From assembly GCF_900112025.1 (NCBI RefSeq), contig NZ_FOKL01000002.1, positions 84,329 to 148,328 of the forward strand: a DNA stretch of 64,000 bases. Reading direction: 5' to 3'. The notes under the pieces were generated by a model, which had not been told where the DNA came from, ran no database searches, and saw nothing but the letters and a program-made list of their open reading frames with translations. Both the position numbers and the translations under genes were made by a program. Origin of the DNA: Janthinobacterium sp. 344. Lineage in GTDB: Bacteria > Pseudomonadota > Gammaproteobacteria > Burkholderiales > Burkholderiaceae_D. Positions 62,560-64,000 of the stretch are shown here, in pieces. Within the stretch, counting starts at the first letter, position 1. Each line of letters begins with the position of its first letter.

Positions 62560-63414
62560 TTAGCGCACCAGCCGGGCCTTGCCTTCGCTGAGCGCCTGGG
62601 CGATCACCTGGCGCGTGACCTTGTCGGCCGCCTTCGACACCTTCTCTTGCTGGCGGCCCAGTTCGCCCATCTGCTTGCCCAGGGTATCCATCGGCTTGCT
62701 CCGGTCATCCATCTGGCGCGACAGCGCATCGGCCTTGTCCGCTTCGCGCTCTTGTGCGGCGGCGATGCGGTCGTTGACCTCTTCCATGGCGTCCTGTCCG
62801 TCTTCCATCTGCTGCTGCAGGCGTTCCACCTCGCGCTCGGCCGCGCGGCGGCCCGCCTCCGTGCCGGCCTGCGCCTGGCGGCGCGACGCTTCGCCCAGCT
62901 TGCGACCCAGTTCCCCCTGCTTCTGCCCCAGCACGCGCAGCTGTTCCGCCTCGCGCACGCCGGCGTGCGCCTGCGCCTGGCCCCGCGCGCCCATCTTGCT
63001 GCCCAGTTCACCCATCGCCCGGCCATGTTCGCCCATCTGCTTGCCCAGGCTGCCCATCTGCTCGCCCAACTGCTGCGACGGCTTCCACGCCGCGATGACC
63101 CGGGCCAGCAGTGCCGGGTCTTGCGTGACATAGCTCTTGCCCTCGTCGCGGAACCACAGGAATTGCCCCTTGATCGAGGCCTTCAGCTGCTTGATCTGCT
63201 GGCCATCGATATCGCTGCCGCTCATGGTCACCCTGTCCCGGCCGCCATCGACGAAGGCATAGCCGTCGCCGCCGTCCATGGAAATATTGATCTGCTTGCT
63301 CGACGGTGCGGGTGGCGCAGGGGGCACGGGCGGCTCGGGCGGTTGCACGGCCAGCGCGCTGCCGCCTATCAGGATACCGGCCAGGCTGAGGATCAAACGG
63401 TGGGAAATGGACAT
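62560..63414 (-). CDS. Exported protein with Met/Gly heptad repeats and coiled coil
   Basis: A 284-residue protein: a signal peptide (LILSLAGILIGGSALA), a proline-rich linker (PPEPPVPPAPPAP), a short beta region (INISMDGGDGYAFVDGGRD ... LWFRDEGKSYVT), then heptads of the form GxLGxxM (about residues 117-145: MGSLGKQMGEHGRAMGELG) and a long Gln/Glu/Arg-rich coiled coil (about 150-255) ending with another LGKQMGELGRQQEK. I do not know the family. ATG 63414 follows GAGG. Confidence 0.75.
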   Translation of the reverse strand: MSISHRLILSLAGILIGGSALAVQPPEPPVPPAPPAPSSKQINISMDGGDGYAFVDGGRDRVTMSGSDIDGQQIKQLKASIKGQFLWFRDEGKSYVTQDPALLARVIAAWKPSQQLGEQMGSLGKQMGEHGRAMGELGSKMGARGQAQAHAGVREAEQLRVLGQKQGELGRKLGEASRRQAQAGTEAGRRAAEREVERLQQQMEDGQDAMEEVNDRIAAAQEREADKADALSRQMDDRSKPMDTLGKQMGELGRQQEKVSKAADKVTRQVIAQALSEGKARLVR

Positions 63415-63546
63415 GGCTGCCTCGTTATCGATATTGTTGGAGCATGTACAGTAGCGTGGCACCCCGGCCCCTTCCAGCGCCGTGCGACAGGCTGCAAAAA
63501 ACGCCGCCTGGACGGCAGGCTGGCACGATGGACGGAAATGCCGGGC

Positions 63547-63575
63547 AAAAAAAACGGGGGGCGGAGTCCCCCCGT
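63547..63575 (-). terminator. Second intrinsic terminator downstream of the alcohol dehydrogenase (repeat unit A)
   Basis: Arms ACGGGGGG (63554-63561) and CCCCCCGT (63568-63575), loop of six, with a run of eight A's at 63547-63554 giving a U-tract on minus. Confidence 0.85.
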
Positions 63576-63703
63576 GAAACTCGCCGTGGTACGGCGAAAT
63601 TTGACTATAGCGCCGCAGTGCCCGCAGTTCCAGCATCGTGCGACAAGGTGTCAGGATCGGGGATGGAATGACGGATCGGCGGAATGAACGGGATTCTGCT
63701 GGC

Positions 63704-63729
63704 AAAAAAAACGGAGGCCGAAGCCTCCG
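63704..63729 (-). terminator. Intrinsic terminator of the alcohol dehydrogenase gene (repeat unit B)
   Basis: Arms CGGAGGC (63712-63718) and GCCTCCG (63723-63729). On minus the loop reads UUCG, a stable tetraloop, and is followed by eight U's. Confidence 0.92.
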
Positions 63730-63770
63730 CAAAACGCCGGGGTACGGCGTATTTCAATCAGTACGGCAGG

Positions 63771-64000
63771 TCAGTACAGCACCACGGAACGGATCGATTC
63801 GCCGCTCTTCATCAGGTCGAAGCCTTCGTTGATGCGTTCGAGCGGCAAGCGGTGCGTGATCAGGTCATCAATGTTGAGCTTGCCTTCCATGTACCAGTCG
63901 ACGATCTTCGGCACGTCGGTGCGGCCCCGCGCCCCGCCGAAGGCCGAACCGCGCCATTCGCGTCCCGTCACCAGCTGGAACGGCCGCGTGGAAATTTCCT
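63771..64000 (-). CDS. S-(hydroxymethyl)glutathione dehydrogenase (class III ADH), C-terminal fragment
   Basis: Only the last 76 residues are in the window; the gene continues past the right edge. The visible sequence ([20 protein letters not shown], then [55 protein letters not shown]) is the conserved C-terminus of glutathione-dependent formaldehyde dehydrogenase (FrmA/AdhC). It oxidises S-hydroxymethylglutathione for formaldehyde detoxification and can reduce S-nitrosoglutathione. Two tandem terminators follow it. Confidence 0.93.
   Translation of the reverse strand, partial: EISTRPFQLVTGREWRGSAFGGARGRTDVPKIVDWYMEGKLNIDDLITHRLPLERINEGFDLMKSGESIRSVVLY

Larger units (their letters stand above)
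63450..63763. repeat. Imperfect tandem duplication, period about 157 bp
   Basis: Unit A (about 63450-63606) and unit B (about 63607-63763) share, in order, TAGCG, a TTCCAGC...CGTGCGACA block (63472-63489 against 63628-63645), GC followed by eight A's and CGG (63545 and 63702), and a GCCG..GTACGGCG hairpin (63583 and 63736). Each unit carries one minus-strand intrinsic terminator. No gene is supported in 63415-63770. Confidence 0.75.

Noticed and set aside
63576..63703. Stand-alone small RNA gene between the two terminators
   Set aside because: A TATAGT hexamer is present but no well-spaced -35; kept only as a 3'-UTR-derived possibility.
1..64000. tRNA, rRNA, CRISPR array, insertion sequence, integrase or prophage genes
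   Set aside because: None was seen on either strand: no cloverleaf-like GGTTCGAATCC end, no regular spacer-repeat array, no transposase or integrase motif.

Overview
The window is GC-rich, gene-dense chromosomal DNA with no rRNA, tRNA, insertion sequence, prophage or CRISPR array that I can see. Gene content and families (the coxB-ctaD-ctaG-ctaE cluster with DUF2970 and DUF2909 genes, DUF3717, DUF2782-thrB, a BPSS1780-type membrane protein, a class III alcohol dehydrogenase) point to a betaproteobacterium of order Burkholderiales, most like the Oxalobacteraceae (Janthinobacterium, Duganella or Massilia). This is judged by eye; no database was searched.

Layout. 1-6766: an aa3/caa3-type cytochrome c oxidase locus, mostly on the minus strand, with assembly genes ctaA (cut by the window edge), an SCO-like gene, SURF1 and ctaG. 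7232-9500: a methyltransferase, comF and trmL. 9639-18867: a six-gene minus-strand cluster built around a 1233-residue FtsZ/tubulin-like GTPase, the least explained multi-gene unit here. 19030-29399: housekeeping and stress genes (rfaE2, oxyR, ubiA, a DUF883/YqjE/YqjK envelope trio, an ECF sigma/anti-sigma pair, proC, yggS, pilT-pilU, glutathione peroxidase). 29537-36192: a GGDEF-EAL protein, glycolate oxidase glcDEF and a cobalamin adenosyltransferase. 36224-37615: three small secreted six-cysteine paralogues interleaved with a membrane-anchored glutaredoxin. 37882-43886: a TonB-dependent receptor with a di-heme peroxidase under a Fur-like site, then an FUSC exporter. 44079-47107: xseB-ispA-dxs, the isoprenoid precursor operon. 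47514-54428: a Rieske oxygenase, an EamA transporter, a sulfurtransferase, an ABC-F ATPase with a probable leader peptide, a ZIP transporter and a dienelactone hydrolase. 54459-64000: polA, a DUF2782 gene, thrB, a BPSS1780-family gene, uvrD, two uncharacterised genes and the 3' end of a glutathione-dependent formaldehyde dehydrogenase.

How parts fit together. The cox locus carries structural subunits plus copper and heme insertion factors. OxyR, glutathione peroxidase, the di-heme peroxidase and the glutaredoxin give a peroxide and thiol theme. XseB-IspA-Dxs and UbiA link isoprenoid supply to quinone synthesis. The best candidates for undescribed biology are (i) the tubulin-like cluster, where a GYF-type domain on the GTPase may bind the proline-rich linker of its zinc-ribbon neighbour, (ii) the tandem six-cysteine peptides with their own glutaredoxin, and (iii) the ABC-F gene behind a 29-codon leader ORF with a near-perfect Shine-Dalgarno sequence. 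Start codons were chosen from Shine-Dalgarno (SD) context. Several look like TTG or GTG, and one gene may start at AUC.
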